A DNA stretch of 13,330 nucleotides from CAINVV01 sp964506325 (GCA_964506325.1 CAZDLO010000099.1:1-13330); one strand, 5' to 3'; shown: positions 7,131 to 13,330, counted from the stretch's first letter. Notes: generated by a model not told the origin, from the letters alone. Numbers and translations: made by a program.

Positions 7131-8339
7131 TTAAAACATGATCCCGATTCCTGCATTGAAAGTCTTGGTGTATTTTTCCGCAATGGCGGATTTTATAAAC
7201 TGCATATCTGCCTTGATGACAGCTTGTTTGGTTAACCTGAGCGTTAATCCGGTCGTAATGGTGTTATTCTTGTAGAGCAGGTTCTCTTTGGTGATTTTGT
7301 CGACCGACTGGTGCGTATTGTAGAATTCATACCTGACAAATGGTACCAGTTCCTGGTTGATGGAGCTGAAGTGCCTGAAAACATTATATCCTGCTTCTGC
7401 ATAATAGCCAAACATTGATTTCCCAAGATCATTGTTGGTCGTGCCTGTGCGGGTATACCTGTTGTATTGTTCAGTATTTGAGAGTGCTGTATAGTAGACC
7501 TGTCCTCTCATTTCCAATGCCCCTGTCCGGTATCTTCCATCTGCTCCAATCATGGATATTCCAACAGACGATGAATCCGCCTTTGCTTCCAGACTGGTGT
7601 TGTCATCGGGCAGTCTCCCGTAAAGTTTGCTCTGTGATTTCCCGAAATATCCGGAAAACCCGATATTCAGATTTTTGATGCCAAAATATTCTATCTTGCC
7701 GGTTATCGCAGGTGAGCTCACATAGGCTTTGGAGCCTTTCTGTCTTCCTTCTCTTAATCCGTTTGCACCTGTGAATACGGCCTTTGTATCATACCCGTTC
7801 AGTCCGCCCATCATATACAACTGGTACTTCAATGAGGCAGGCATCACATTGCCTGACAGACCGAACCCTACTTCACGCCAGGTGCTCAATGACAGACGGT
7901 TGTCGATGGTTGGCCTTTCGACCCCGTTGAATGTGGTTGGTTCGTGGTATTCATTAATGATTCCCATTGGGACCAGCATCAATCCTGCCTTTAAATTGAT
8001 GTATTGGTTAAGCTTGTGCTGCAGAAATGCCTGCTCAACCCAAACCTCTTTCGCATATTCAATTTCAATTTCTGATATGAACTGCGTTTTCTTTGAAAAG
8101 TTGTACCCCAGAAACATGACCAACCGGTGAACATCCAGTGTTCCCAGCTCTTTTTGACCTTTCGTCAGGGGCTGATTGTAATGTACTTCTCCATATCCCC
8201 CGATTAAAAGTTTCCCGTCTTTTCTGAGCAGCATTTCAGCACTGTTCAGATAATGCGTTCCGGTGGTGTCGGCTGTTTGAGCCTCTAACAGGATTGTATT
8301 GATTAAAATCAGAATAATTAAAATGGCTCTCTTCCTCAT
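7131..8339 (-). CDS. Outer-membrane beta-barrel porin-like protein
   Basis: 402 residues. A signal peptide (MRKRAILIILILINTILLEAQ) is followed by a Tyr/Gly-rich sequence with alternating hydrophobic residues, GKLLIGGYGEVHYNQPL, FLGYNFSKKTQFISEIEIEYAKEVWVEQAFLQHKLNQYINLKAGLMLVPMGIINEYHEP, and a C-terminus ending in GIGIMF, whose terminal Phe is typical of outer-membrane barrels. The middle pattern (evwVEQAFLQ, lkaGlmlvPmGiine) resembles OprP/OprO-like porins of Bacteroidota. It would form a channel in the outer membrane. It is the first gene of a two-gene operon with the FMN-binding protein, which hints that it could let a soluble electron acceptor or donor reach the periplasmic redox protein; this coupling is inference. 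The start at 8339 gives a complete signal peptide. Confidence 0.88.
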   Translation of the reverse strand: MRKRAILIILILINTILLEAQTADTTGTHYLNSAEMLLRKDGKLLIGGYGEVHYNQPLTKGQKELGTLDVHRLVMFLGYNFSKKTQFISEIEIEYAKEVWVEQAFLQHKLNQYINLKAGLMLVPMGIINEYHEPTTFNGVERPTIDNRLSLSTWREVGFGLSGNVMPASLKYQLYMMGGLNGYDTKAVFTGANGLREGRQKGSKAYVSSPAITGKIEYFGIKNLNIGFSGYFGKSQSKLYGRLPDDNTSLEAKADSSSVGISMIGADGRYRTGALEMRGQVYYTALSNTEQYNRYTRTGTTNNDLGKSMFGYYAEAGYNVFRHFSSINQELVPFVRYEFYNTHQSVDKITKENLLYKNNTITTGLTLRLTKQAVIKADMQFIKSAIAEKYTKTFNAGIGIMF

Positions 8340-8452
8340 TGCCTTGCATATTTAATAATGAATATTCTACAGCAAAGTAAGACTGCACCGGTAAGTCATA
8401 CAATCCCCATTAGTTGTGATTTTTTGGTGAGGTTTCCTTGAAGGATATTCAT

Positions 8453-8460
8453 TATCTTTG
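8453..8460 (+). promoter_or_regulatory. -7 box of the peroxiredoxin promoter
   Basis: TATCTTTG fits the Bacteroidota TAnnTTTG consensus and ends 26 bp before the ATG at 8487. TTG triplets upstream (8424-8426, 8438-8440) are not at the ideal distance, so the -33 element is uncertain. The 147-bp region 8340-8486 is the divergent promoter region shared with the porin operon. Confidence 0.5.
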
Positions 8461-8486
8461 ATAGGAACACTAAAGAAACCCCACAC

Positions 8487-9059
8487 ATGAAAACATTAAT
8501 CATCTCCGTGGTAATTTCTATTCTCGCTTCAGTGGCTGTTTTTGGTCAGCAGAGTCTGTCGGTTGGAGATAAAGCCCCTGCTATCAAGGCAATTGATGAT
8601 CAAGGTGATTCCTGGAAGATCAATAAATTTCTTGGGAAGAAATATATTGTCATCTATTTTTATCCTGCTGCCATGACCGGCGGATGCACCAAACAAGCCT
8701 GTTCCTACCGTGATCACAGGGAAGCACTTCAATCTGCTGATGTTGAGGTTGTTGGTATAAGTGGAGATAAAGTTGAAAATCTTCGGCTGTTCAAACTGGC
8801 AGAAAATCTCAATTTCACCCTTCTGTCCGATCCCAAAGGGGATATTGCCAGGGCATTTGGCGTTCCTGTCAGCAAAGGTGGTACGATAAAGCGCACTGTT
8901 GACGGGACAGAACATGAACTCGTACGTGATCTCACGACCAAAAGATGGACTTTTATTGTCGGTAAAGACAAGAAGATAATCTATAAAAACGAGTCTGTCA
9001 ATGCCGAAAAAGACACGGAAGAGGTCCTGAAATACATCCAGACCCAGGCTTCCAGGTAA
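8487..9059 (+). CDS. Exported BCP-type peroxiredoxin (AhpC/TSA family)
   Basis: 190 residues. A signal peptide (residues 1-20, MKTLIISVVISILASVAVFG) is followed by SVGDKAPAI, the usual peroxiredoxin opening. The active site FYPAAMTGGCTKQAC matches PxxxTxxC with P60, T64 and peroxidatic C67; C72, five residues on, is where atypical two-cysteine BCP/PrxQ enzymes keep the resolving Cys. Then follow VVGISGD and FTLLSDPKG, both family signatures, and R153 near RWTFIVGKD. It should reduce hydrogen or organic peroxides in the periplasm, which requires an external thiol reductant not seen here. Most BCP proteins are cytoplasmic, so the signal peptide is notable. It diverges from the porin/FMN-binding operon and may share a stimulus with it. 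The last codons are part of a 33-bp tandem duplication. Confidence 0.93.
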   Translation: MKTLIISVVISILASVAVFGQQSLSVGDKAPAIKAIDDQGDSWKINKFLGKKYIVIYFYPAAMTGGCTKQACSYRDHREALQSADVEVVGISGDKVENLRLFKLAENLNFTLLSDPKGDIARAFGVPVSKGGTIKRTVDGTEHELVRDLTTKRWTFIVGKDKKIIYKNESVNAEKDTEEVLKYIQTQASR

Positions 9060-9092
9060 AATTCATCCTGGCGCAGGCTTCCGGGTATAATT
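9031..9092 (+). repeat. Imperfect tandem duplication of the peroxiredoxin 3' end
   Basis: 9031-9063 and 9060-9092 match at 27 of 33 positions (period 29 bp, overlapping by 4). The first unit encodes the last residues of the peroxiredoxin and its stop; the second unit lies wholly downstream. The core CAGGCTTCC(A/G)GGTA is shared. It looks like an old local duplication. Confidence 0.6.
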
Positions 9093-9221
9093 AATGTAGT
9101 TTAAAAAGCGGTGTACAGAATCGGCGTCAACGGCATCCGGTTGTTCGATGCCTTTGTTGACGATGATTCCGACAAAAGCAGCATCATTTTCGGGATGATA
9201 CATGTTGCGGTGTTCTGTCAT
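9063..9221 (-). CDS. Possible small protein (52 aa), unidentified
   Basis: An ATG-initiated frame of 52 codons reads MTEHRNMYHPENDAAFVGII followed by a hydrophilic, acidic middle and ends ...RKPAPG. Codons use many G/C third positions compared with the A/T-rich flanks, which suggests that the stretch is or was coding. No Shine-Dalgarno is seen and an in-frame TAG lies 7 codons upstream. The 3' end runs into the tandem duplication of the peroxiredoxin tail, so the C-terminus is probably not original and the whole may be a remnant of a longer gene. I do not recognise a family. Confidence 0.35.
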   Translation of the reverse strand: MTEHRNMYHPENDAAFVGIIVNKGIEQPDAVDADSVHRFLNYINYTRKPAPG

Positions 9222-9322
9222 ATCCAAAAAATTGCAGATCTATAATACTCCGCAATATTGAACCAAATGGTTTGTTTAGTAAATTATATCAACCGACTTA
9301 ATAAAGCTGTCATAACTTGTCA

Positions 9323-9466
9323 ATTCGTTGTATAATAAACGAACTCCCCTGCCTATTTTTTCAGCTCAAAATCACCAAACTCCCCCAAAACCTGGCGTCT
9401 TTCTGGCGTGAAAAAGAAAACACCTACAAGTAGACCTTGTAAGTGTTTTATTCAGAGGGTGGGCAC
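9323..9466. repeat. Dispersed repeat R1, copy 2
   Basis: About 144 bp aligned with 6239-6380 and 11055-11200 along the whole unit. The left inverted repeat is perfect here (TTCGTT 9324-9329, AACGAA 9338-9343), as is most of the right hairpin (9421-9445). It ends GAGGGTGGGC. The copy lies between the peroxiredoxin side and the 3' end of the ene-reductase gene. Confidence 0.85.
9417..9449 (-). terminator. Intrinsic-terminator-like hairpin in R1 copy 2
   Basis: The arms AAAACACCTACAAG (9417-9430) and CTTGTAAGTGTTTT (9436-9449) enclose a 5-base loop. Read on the minus strand the 14-bp stem is complete except for one G-U, and is followed by further T-rich sequence. It sits about 270 bp downstream of the minus-strand ene-reductase stop and could end that transcript. 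The plus strand has one C-A mismatch, so weaker action in both directions is possible. Confidence 0.5.
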
Positions 9467-9716
9467 AGCAGTAGCACACAATTTTTCTATTTAATTGAAT
9501 AATCAGTACTTCTGTTTTTATCGATCTAAAATGTTTTACTCTTTAAACTGGATTCCAGCCTCAACAACATGGCGATTTCAGATGGTTTCAAAATTTTAAT
9601 CTATATTAAAGCCAACCCATTTCCCATTTATATCCAACGCTCATTTTTTCAATCCAAGTAAAGCCATTATATTGAAATCAATTCTATTGTGAGCTACCTC
9701 AACAAAAAACTGATAA
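9467..9716. other. Gene-free stretch downstream of the ene-reductase gene
   Basis: About 250 A/T-rich bases with no open frame that resembles a protein on either strand and no further repeat copy that I could find. A short minus-strand run (HVVEAGIQFKE and stop, about 9542-9577) reads like the end of a protein but is too short to identify. Confidence 0.4.
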
Positions 9717-10805
9717 TTAATTACTGTAGTTTGGGTAATCAATAAATCCCTTATCATCAGCAGAATAGAAGGTGTCAAAATCCATTGTTTCTGATATCGG
9801 CCAGTTGTTTTTTAGCCTGGCTACCAGATCCGGATTATTGATGAACTGTCTTCCAAAACCAACCAAATCGGTGTTGCCACTCTGGAGATCCGCCTCAGCA
9901 CTAATGCCGTTGTAACCGCCTGTAAGAATCAAGGTATTCCTGAATTTTTGATGAATGGTATTTTTAATGCTGAACGGTACTTCAGGAGCGCCCATTGCAC
10001 TGTGATCAACGAGGTGAATATAGACGATTCCACGGTCGTTTAATTGTTCTGCAAGATAGGTATAAGTTGCTTCAATTTCGGGATAATGAGGCATGTCACT
10101 TGCGACTCCAAATGGAGAGAGTCGGATGCTTGTTTTAGTGGCTCCAATCGCTTCGATCACATTATCAACTACTTCAAGAACAAATCGGCAACGATTCTCA
10201 ATGTTTCCACCATATTCGTCAGTACGGAGGTTGCTGACAGGCGAGATAAATTGTTCCAACAAATAACCATTGGCCGCATGGAGTTCGACCCCGTCAAAGC
10301 CAGCCTTAACGGCTAGAAGGGCAGATTGCTGATATTCCTTTATGGTCTGCTTTAGCTCTTCCGAACTCATCGCCTTTGGCACATCAAAATCCTTCATCCC
10401 CTCCTGGTCGGTCCACATCTGACCTGCCGCCTGTACCGCAGAAGGGGCAAGTGCTATGGCACCTGCAGGTAAATTAAGTGAGTGACTGATTCGGCCTGCA
10501 TGCATGAGCTGAACAAAGATTTTTCCACCTGAAGCATGAACAACGGTGGTCGTTTTTTTCCACCCTTCAACCTGCGCTTCGTTAAAAAGCCCCGGAATGC
10601 GGCAATAACCGAGTCCGTTAGGCGAAGGCGAAACTCCCTCGGTAATAATGAGTCCTGCACTGGCCCGTTGCTGGTAATAAGTGGCAATTAAGTCGTTGGC
10701 AATATTCCCTATGGCACGGCATCGAGTCATGGGCGCCATAACGATCCGGTTGTTTAATTCAATGGTCCCTAATGTGTATTTCGAAAATAATTTTGGTGAA
10801 GACAT
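9717..10805 (-). CDS. Old Yellow Enzyme family ene-reductase (NADH:flavin oxidoreductase)
   Basis: 362 residues, the usual length for classical single-domain OYE proteins. Motifs in order: RIVMAPMTRCRA (20-31), FVQLMHAGRISH (97-108) with Q99 contacting FMN, HAANGY (176-181) carrying the substrate-binding pair H176/N179 and proton donor Y181, SPVSNLRTDEYGGNIENRCRF, IRLSPFG (227-233) and GFGRQFINNPDLVARL near the C-terminus for the FMN phosphate. The enzyme should be a cytoplasmic FMN protein that uses NAD(P)H to reduce activated C=C bonds or nitro groups, often as detoxification. It has no close neighbours on its strand. Upstream lies repeat- and pseudogene-rich DNA, downstream R1 copy 2 with a likely terminator. 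An A-rich leader without Shine-Dalgarno precedes the ATG. The physiological substrate is unknown. Confidence 0.95.
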   Translation of the reverse strand: MSSPKLFSKYTLGTIELNNRIVMAPMTRCRAIGNIANDLIATYYQQRASAGLIITEGVSPSPNGLGYCRIPGLFNEAQVEGWKKTTTVVHASGGKIFVQLMHAGRISHSLNLPAGAIALAPSAVQAAGQMWTDQEGMKDFDVPKAMSSEELKQTIKEYQQSALLAVKAGFDGVELHAANGYLLEQFISPVSNLRTDEYGGNIENRCRFVLEVVDNVIEAIGATKTSIRLSPFGVASDMPHYPEIEATYTYLAEQLNDRGIVYIHLVDHSAMGAPEVPFSIKNTIHQKFRNTLILTGGYNGISAEADLQSGNTDLVGFGRQFINNPDLVARLKNNWPISETMDFDTFYSADDKGFIDYPNYSN

Positions 10806-10957
10806 AAGATTTTAATTTTTTTGATTCGCTATTATTCTTTTAAACACTAAACGAAAGGTCCTATGGAATGTTGCAATAAAGTGCAGCTATTACGCTATAT
10901 TTAACTAAAATTTAATGAAATATGAGCAAATTGAGCAAATTCCATGTGCATAGTTGA

Positions 10958-11054
10958 CTACTTCAATTGAGGGATACTCGCTTCGTCAAAAAATACAATT
11001 TCGCATGGATGTCCGTCTAAATCAGCAAAGCCATGCCCGTTAACAAGATTCCCC
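10958..11054 (-). pseudogene. C-terminal remnant of a VOC (glyoxalase-like) protein
   Basis: Read on the minus strand, the sequence encodes NLVNGHGFADLDGHPCEIVF followed by FDEASIPQLK and TAG (10958-10960). This resembles the end of small VOC-superfamily proteins, where a (R)SFxDLDGHxWEvxWMDPxAIP pattern is common and the Glu (of CEIV) is a metal ligand. Only about 32 codons remain. The homology stops where repeat R1 copy 3 begins (about 11055); the frame stays open to an ATG at 11086, but those codons are repeat sequence. The rest of the gene is not found further upstream, so I read this as a truncated, non-functional gene. Confidence 0.6.
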
Positions 11055-11200
11055 TTTCGTTTTAATTTTAACAAACTCTCGTGCATAATTTTTCAGTGCA
11101 AAACCACCTAATTCCCCCAAATCCTGGCGTCTTCCTGGCCTGATAAAGAAAACACCTGTAAGTCGACCTTGCAGGTGATTGTTTATGAGGGCATTTGGAC
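11055..11200. repeat. Dispersed repeat R1, copy 3
   Basis: About 146 bp aligned with 6239-6380 and 9323-9466. It keeps the left inverted repeat (TTCGTT 11056-11061; AACAAA 11070-11075, one mismatch) and the blocks TTTTTCAG, AACCACC, TTCCCCCAAA, CTGGCGTCTTCCTGG, AAAGAAAACACC. The right hairpin at 11153-11177 is the strongest on the plus strand. R3 copy 2 follows after 3 bp, and the VOC remnant ends at its left edge. Confidence 0.85.
11153..11177. other. Conserved hairpin in R1 copy 3
   Basis: Arms CACCTGTAAG and CTTGCAGGTG with loop TCGAC; all ten positions pair with one T-G. Compared with copy 2, pair 6 changes from A-T to G-C on both sides, which keeps the stem. No T-tract follows on the plus strand; on the minus strand TTTTCTTTATC follows. 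Confidence 0.6.
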
Positions 11201-11203
11201 TCG

Positions 11204-11290
11204 CCGGAGTAAAAATCACCCTCAACCGGGTGTTATTGAACCATTATTGCCGGATATAAGGATATAAAATTCAAATAATTATGAATTGAT
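11204..11290 (+). repeat. Dispersed repeat R3, copy 2
   Basis: 87 bp matching 4997-5084 with about 11 mismatches and one 1-base gap. It contains the small hairpin CACCCTCAACCGGGTG (11218-11232 region), less perfect in copy 1. It directly follows R1 copy 3, whereas copy 1 follows R4. Confidence 0.8.
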
Positions 11291-11342
11291 CCCGAAAAAC
11301 GGCGGAAGGTGGCCAATTTAGCCGGCGTGTCCACCCTTTTAG

Positions 11343-11696
11343 AGCATCGACTGATCCAAAGTAATTGACGCCTTGTATTTTTCATAATACCTCATCCGGG
11401 GTTATAATTGGAACAAGCTGAAAAACACTTCCGATGCGATTTGAGATTATACAAAATATCAGGAATTTGGATAATCTATGTTTTCGCCCATTGATAAAAA
11501 CGATCCGCCAACAATCATCGTCCACGGTACTGCTGATAAGTTGGTTGCTTAGTACAATTCCGAACAACTGGCCAAAAAGCTGTAAATCAATGAAGTTAAG
11601 CACGAACTTGTAACTTTGGAAGGCAGAGAACATAATCCTGTAAAAATCTATGATGACTTTGCTGAAAAATTGCAGGTATTTTTATTCCTTGCTTAG
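11343..11696 (+). pseudogene. Decayed alpha/beta hydrolase (esterase/S9-like), C-terminal part
   Basis: In one plus-strand frame the sequence reads ...FSPIDKNDPPTIIVHGTADK followed by LVA, stop, YNSEQLAKKL, stop, INEVKHELVTLEGREHNPV, then IYDDFAEKLQVFLFLA and TAG (11694-11696). This matches the end of esterases of the BD-FAE/S9 type: the PPTxxxHGxADxxV segment carrying the catalytic Asp, the SExLAxKL helix, the KHELxxxEGxxH segment carrying the catalytic His, and a final DDFAEKxxxFL helix. In-frame stops occur at 11352, 11385, 11442, 11472, 11550 and 11583. No frameshift is needed, so decay is by substitutions. The N-terminal half with the nucleophile Ser is missing. Confidence 0.75.
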
Positions 11697-11779
11697 GAAA
11701 AATTAGGATCTTTCAATAGCCGAATGCATTTTGCCATTTGAACTTGAAAAGCTATTTTAACTTTTAACCCGTCTGAACT

Positions 11780-13195
11780 ATGAGCCCTTTAAAAGTACTG
11801 TTTATTGCTTTATTCCTCTGGCCTTTAACGCTATTCTCAACTGTGTTTAAGGTAAACAGTGCGGAAAAAATAAATGCTCAAAAGCTTCATCCGGGTGATA
11901 CGATACTATTCCAAAACGGAAATTGGCGCAATCAAAAAATAATTCTGAAAGGGAAAGGGACCGAAGCCAGCCCAATTGTTCTAAGAGCAGAAGAACCAGG
12001 GAAAGTATTCCTACAGGGGGATTCCTCTCTTAAAATAGACGGCATTTGGCTGGTCGTGGAAGGTTTCAAATTTAACAATGGATATTCGGTCAAAGGTCCT
12101 GTGATTGAATTCTCAAAAGCATCGGAACATTGCAGGCTGACCCAAACTTCAATAATAAATTTCAACCCACCTGAAATAAAAATTGAAAATCACTGGATTT
12201 CTATTTACGGAATTCGCCACAGAGTCGACAATTGCTACTTTGCGGGAAAAACAAACATAGGAACTACCCTGGTGGTGTGGCTTTCAGAAAATCCCAATTA
12301 CGATCAAATCGATCACAATTATTTTGGTGAGCGACCACTATTGGGCGAAAATGGCGGTGAAACAATCCGGGTCGGAGACAGTAAATGGTCGATGTACGAT
12401 TCATTTACACTGGTTGAGCACAATTATTTTGAACGTTGCAATGGCGAAATAGAAATCATCTCCAACAAATCGTGCCACAACACCTATCGGTATAACACGT
12501 TTTATGAATGCCAGGGAACGCTCACCCTTCGTCATGGTAACTTTGGAGAGGTTTATGGAAATTTTTTTCTGGGTAACAATCAGCCTAAAACTGGCGGAAT
12601 CCGGATTATTGGCGAAGATCACAAGGTTTACAACAACTACTTCCAGGACCTTACCGGTAAAGGTTTTTCTTCAGCAATATCTGTGACGTGCGGTGTTCCT
12701 GATTCACCTTTAAATCGATATTTTCAGGTAAAACGAGCTCAGATAGTTGCAAATACCATGGCAAATTGTGCCGAATCTCTTGAAATTGGGTCTGGCTATG
12801 ATGCTGAACTTAGCCTCTTGCCACTTGATTGTACCATTGCCAACAACATCATCCAGGCAGATAAAACGAAAGTAAAGATTATTGAAAATCCGACTAATTT
12901 GAGTTTTGTCGGAAATTTGGTCTCGGTCAGGCTTCTTGAAATGCCGGCTTTGAAAGGGATGGCAATTGAAAAAAACATGCTGCAAAAATCTACCGACGGT
13001 ATGTGGCGTCCGGCAAAAGAAAGTCCTGCCATTGGTGCGTTCAAAGGCGAGTTCAATTTTGTGACCGAAGACATTGACAAACAAGCCAGAAGATCTCCAA
13101 AAGATGTTGGTGCAGACCAGGTTTCACAGGAACCGGTTTTAAATAAACCGATCAATGCAAGTGAAGCACATTGGCCCTTTTGGTTAAAAAAATGA
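11780..13195 (+). CDS. Polysaccharide lyase family 6 (alginate lyase / chondroitinase B type), secreted
   Basis: 471 residues. Residues 1-20 form a signal peptide. The rest shows the repeating short beta-strand pattern of a right-handed parallel beta-helix (NNYF, HNYF, YNTF turns). Active-site residues of PL6 can be placed: N191 in NGGETIRVG, E223 and E225 in NGEIEIISNK (calcium ligands), K230 in SNKS as the Bronsted base and R251 in LTLRHGN as the acid, matching N213/E243/E245/K250/R271 of chondroitinase B. GGIRIIGEDHKVYNNYF and a C-terminal SPAIGA...DVGADQ region complete the single-domain form. It should cleave alginate or a related uronate polymer by beta-elimination in the periplasm or outside. 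Its stop overlaps the start of the next gene (ATGA), implying translational coupling. Specificity between alginate block types or dermatan sulfate cannot be told by eye. Confidence 0.93.
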   Translation: MSPLKVLFIALFLWPLTLFSTVFKVNSAEKINAQKLHPGDTILFQNGNWRNQKIILKGKGTEASPIVLRAEEPGKVFLQGDSSLKIDGIWLVVEGFKFNNGYSVKGPVIEFSKASEHCRLTQTSIINFNPPEIKIENHWISIYGIRHRVDNCYFAGKTNIGTTLVVWLSENPNYDQIDHNYFGERPLLGENGGETIRVGDSKWSMYDSFTLVEHNYFERCNGEIEIISNKSCHNTYRYNTFYECQGTLTLRHGNFGEVYGNFFLGNNQPKTGGIRIIGEDHKVYNNYFQDLTGKGFSSAISVTCGVPDSPLNRYFQVKRAQIVANTMANCAESLEIGSGYDAELSLLPLDCTIANNIIQADKTKVKIIENPTNLSFVGNLVSVRLLEMPALKGMAIEKNMLQKSTDGMWRPAKESPAIGAFKGEFNFVTEDIDKQARRSPKDVGADQVSQEPVLNKPINASEAHWPFWLKK

Positions 13196-13330
13196 CTCGT
13201 ATCGGCAAATATTTACCTGAATATAAAAGACTAAAACGTGATTATAATAATACAGCATTTACCCTTAAAGAAATAGCTACAGGCGAAATTGTGGAAAACG
13301 ATTTAATTGTGAAAATTGATCGCCTATTGT
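13192..13330 (+). CDS. Unidentified gene, 5' part only
   Basis: The ATG at 13192 overlaps the PL6 stop as ATGA and opens a frame that continues to the window end (46 codons), starting MTRIGKYLPEYKRLKRDYNN and then a lysine/glutamate-mixed stretch. It has no signal peptide, so the product is probably cytoplasmic. The 4-bp overlap makes co-translation with the lyase likely, so a role in handling the lyase products or in regulating the locus is possible. I do not recognise the family from this fragment. Confidence 0.65.
   Translation, partial: MTRIGKYLPEYKRLKRDYNNTAFTLKEIATGEIVENDLIVKIDRLL

Noticed and set aside
7415..8130. Plus-strand open frames of 87 and 133 codons opposite the porin gene
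   Set aside because: They are antisense shadows of the porin coding sequence, with no motifs of their own.
6239..11200. R1 and R3 considered as a CRISPR array or integron attC sites
   Set aside because: Copies are kilobases apart, diverged and lack regular spacers; no cas genes or integron integrase, and no RYYYAAC/GTTRRRY core pair was found.
11040..11225. 61-codon minus-strand open frame across R1 copy 3 and R3
   Set aside because: It runs through two non-coding repeats and is not conserved as a frame in the other R1 copies; the VOC relic uses a different frame there.

Overview
The window looks like a chromosomal stretch of a Bacteroidota bacterium, probably a polysaccharide-degrading Bacteroidales/Marinilabiliales type. 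This rests on lipoprotein and secretion signals typical of the phylum, starts without Shine-Dalgarno sequences but with A/T-rich leaders, two matches to the Bacteroidota -7 box (TAnnTTTG), and a gene set of sulfatase, Na+/solute symporter, PL6 lyase, porin and periplasmic redox proteins. It is a scaffold: a run of 10 N lies at 5085-5094.

Layout. (1) 1-3772, plus strand: a compact operon-like run of a sulfatase (5' end outside the window), a secondary FAD-dependent oxidoreductase and a sodium:solute symporter, plausibly desulfating, oxidising and importing a glycan-derived sugar. (2) 3773-6542: a hypothetical lipoprotein and a secreted metallophosphoesterase, separated by gene-poor DNA that holds the assembly gap and several dispersed repeats. 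(3) 6543-9059: a minus-strand pair, an outer-membrane porin-like barrel followed 12 bp later by a small FMN-binding (flavinylated) exported protein, divergent from an exported BCP-type peroxiredoxin; together they suggest a cell-envelope redox module. (4) 9060-11779: an Old Yellow Enzyme family ene-reductase on the minus strand, surrounded by repeats and decayed genes (the C-terminal end of a VOC/glyoxalase protein and the stop-riddled C-terminal end of an alpha/beta hydrolase). (5) 11780-13330, plus strand: a secreted PL6 alginate/chondroitinase-B type polysaccharide lyase, overlapped by 4 bp by an unidentified gene that runs off the window.

The most unusual content is not a gene. It is a set of dispersed intergenic repeats: R1 (three copies of about 142-146 bp carrying a conserved hairpin that also resembles a terminator), R2 (two copies, 64 bp), R3 (two copies, about 88 bp) and R4 (two identical 44-bp copies on either side of the N gap). 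They sit next to one another in different combinations. R1 and R2 tend to lie just beyond the 3' ends of genes, and one R1 copy abuts the truncated VOC gene. No known defence system, CRISPR array, integrase or intact transposase is visible.
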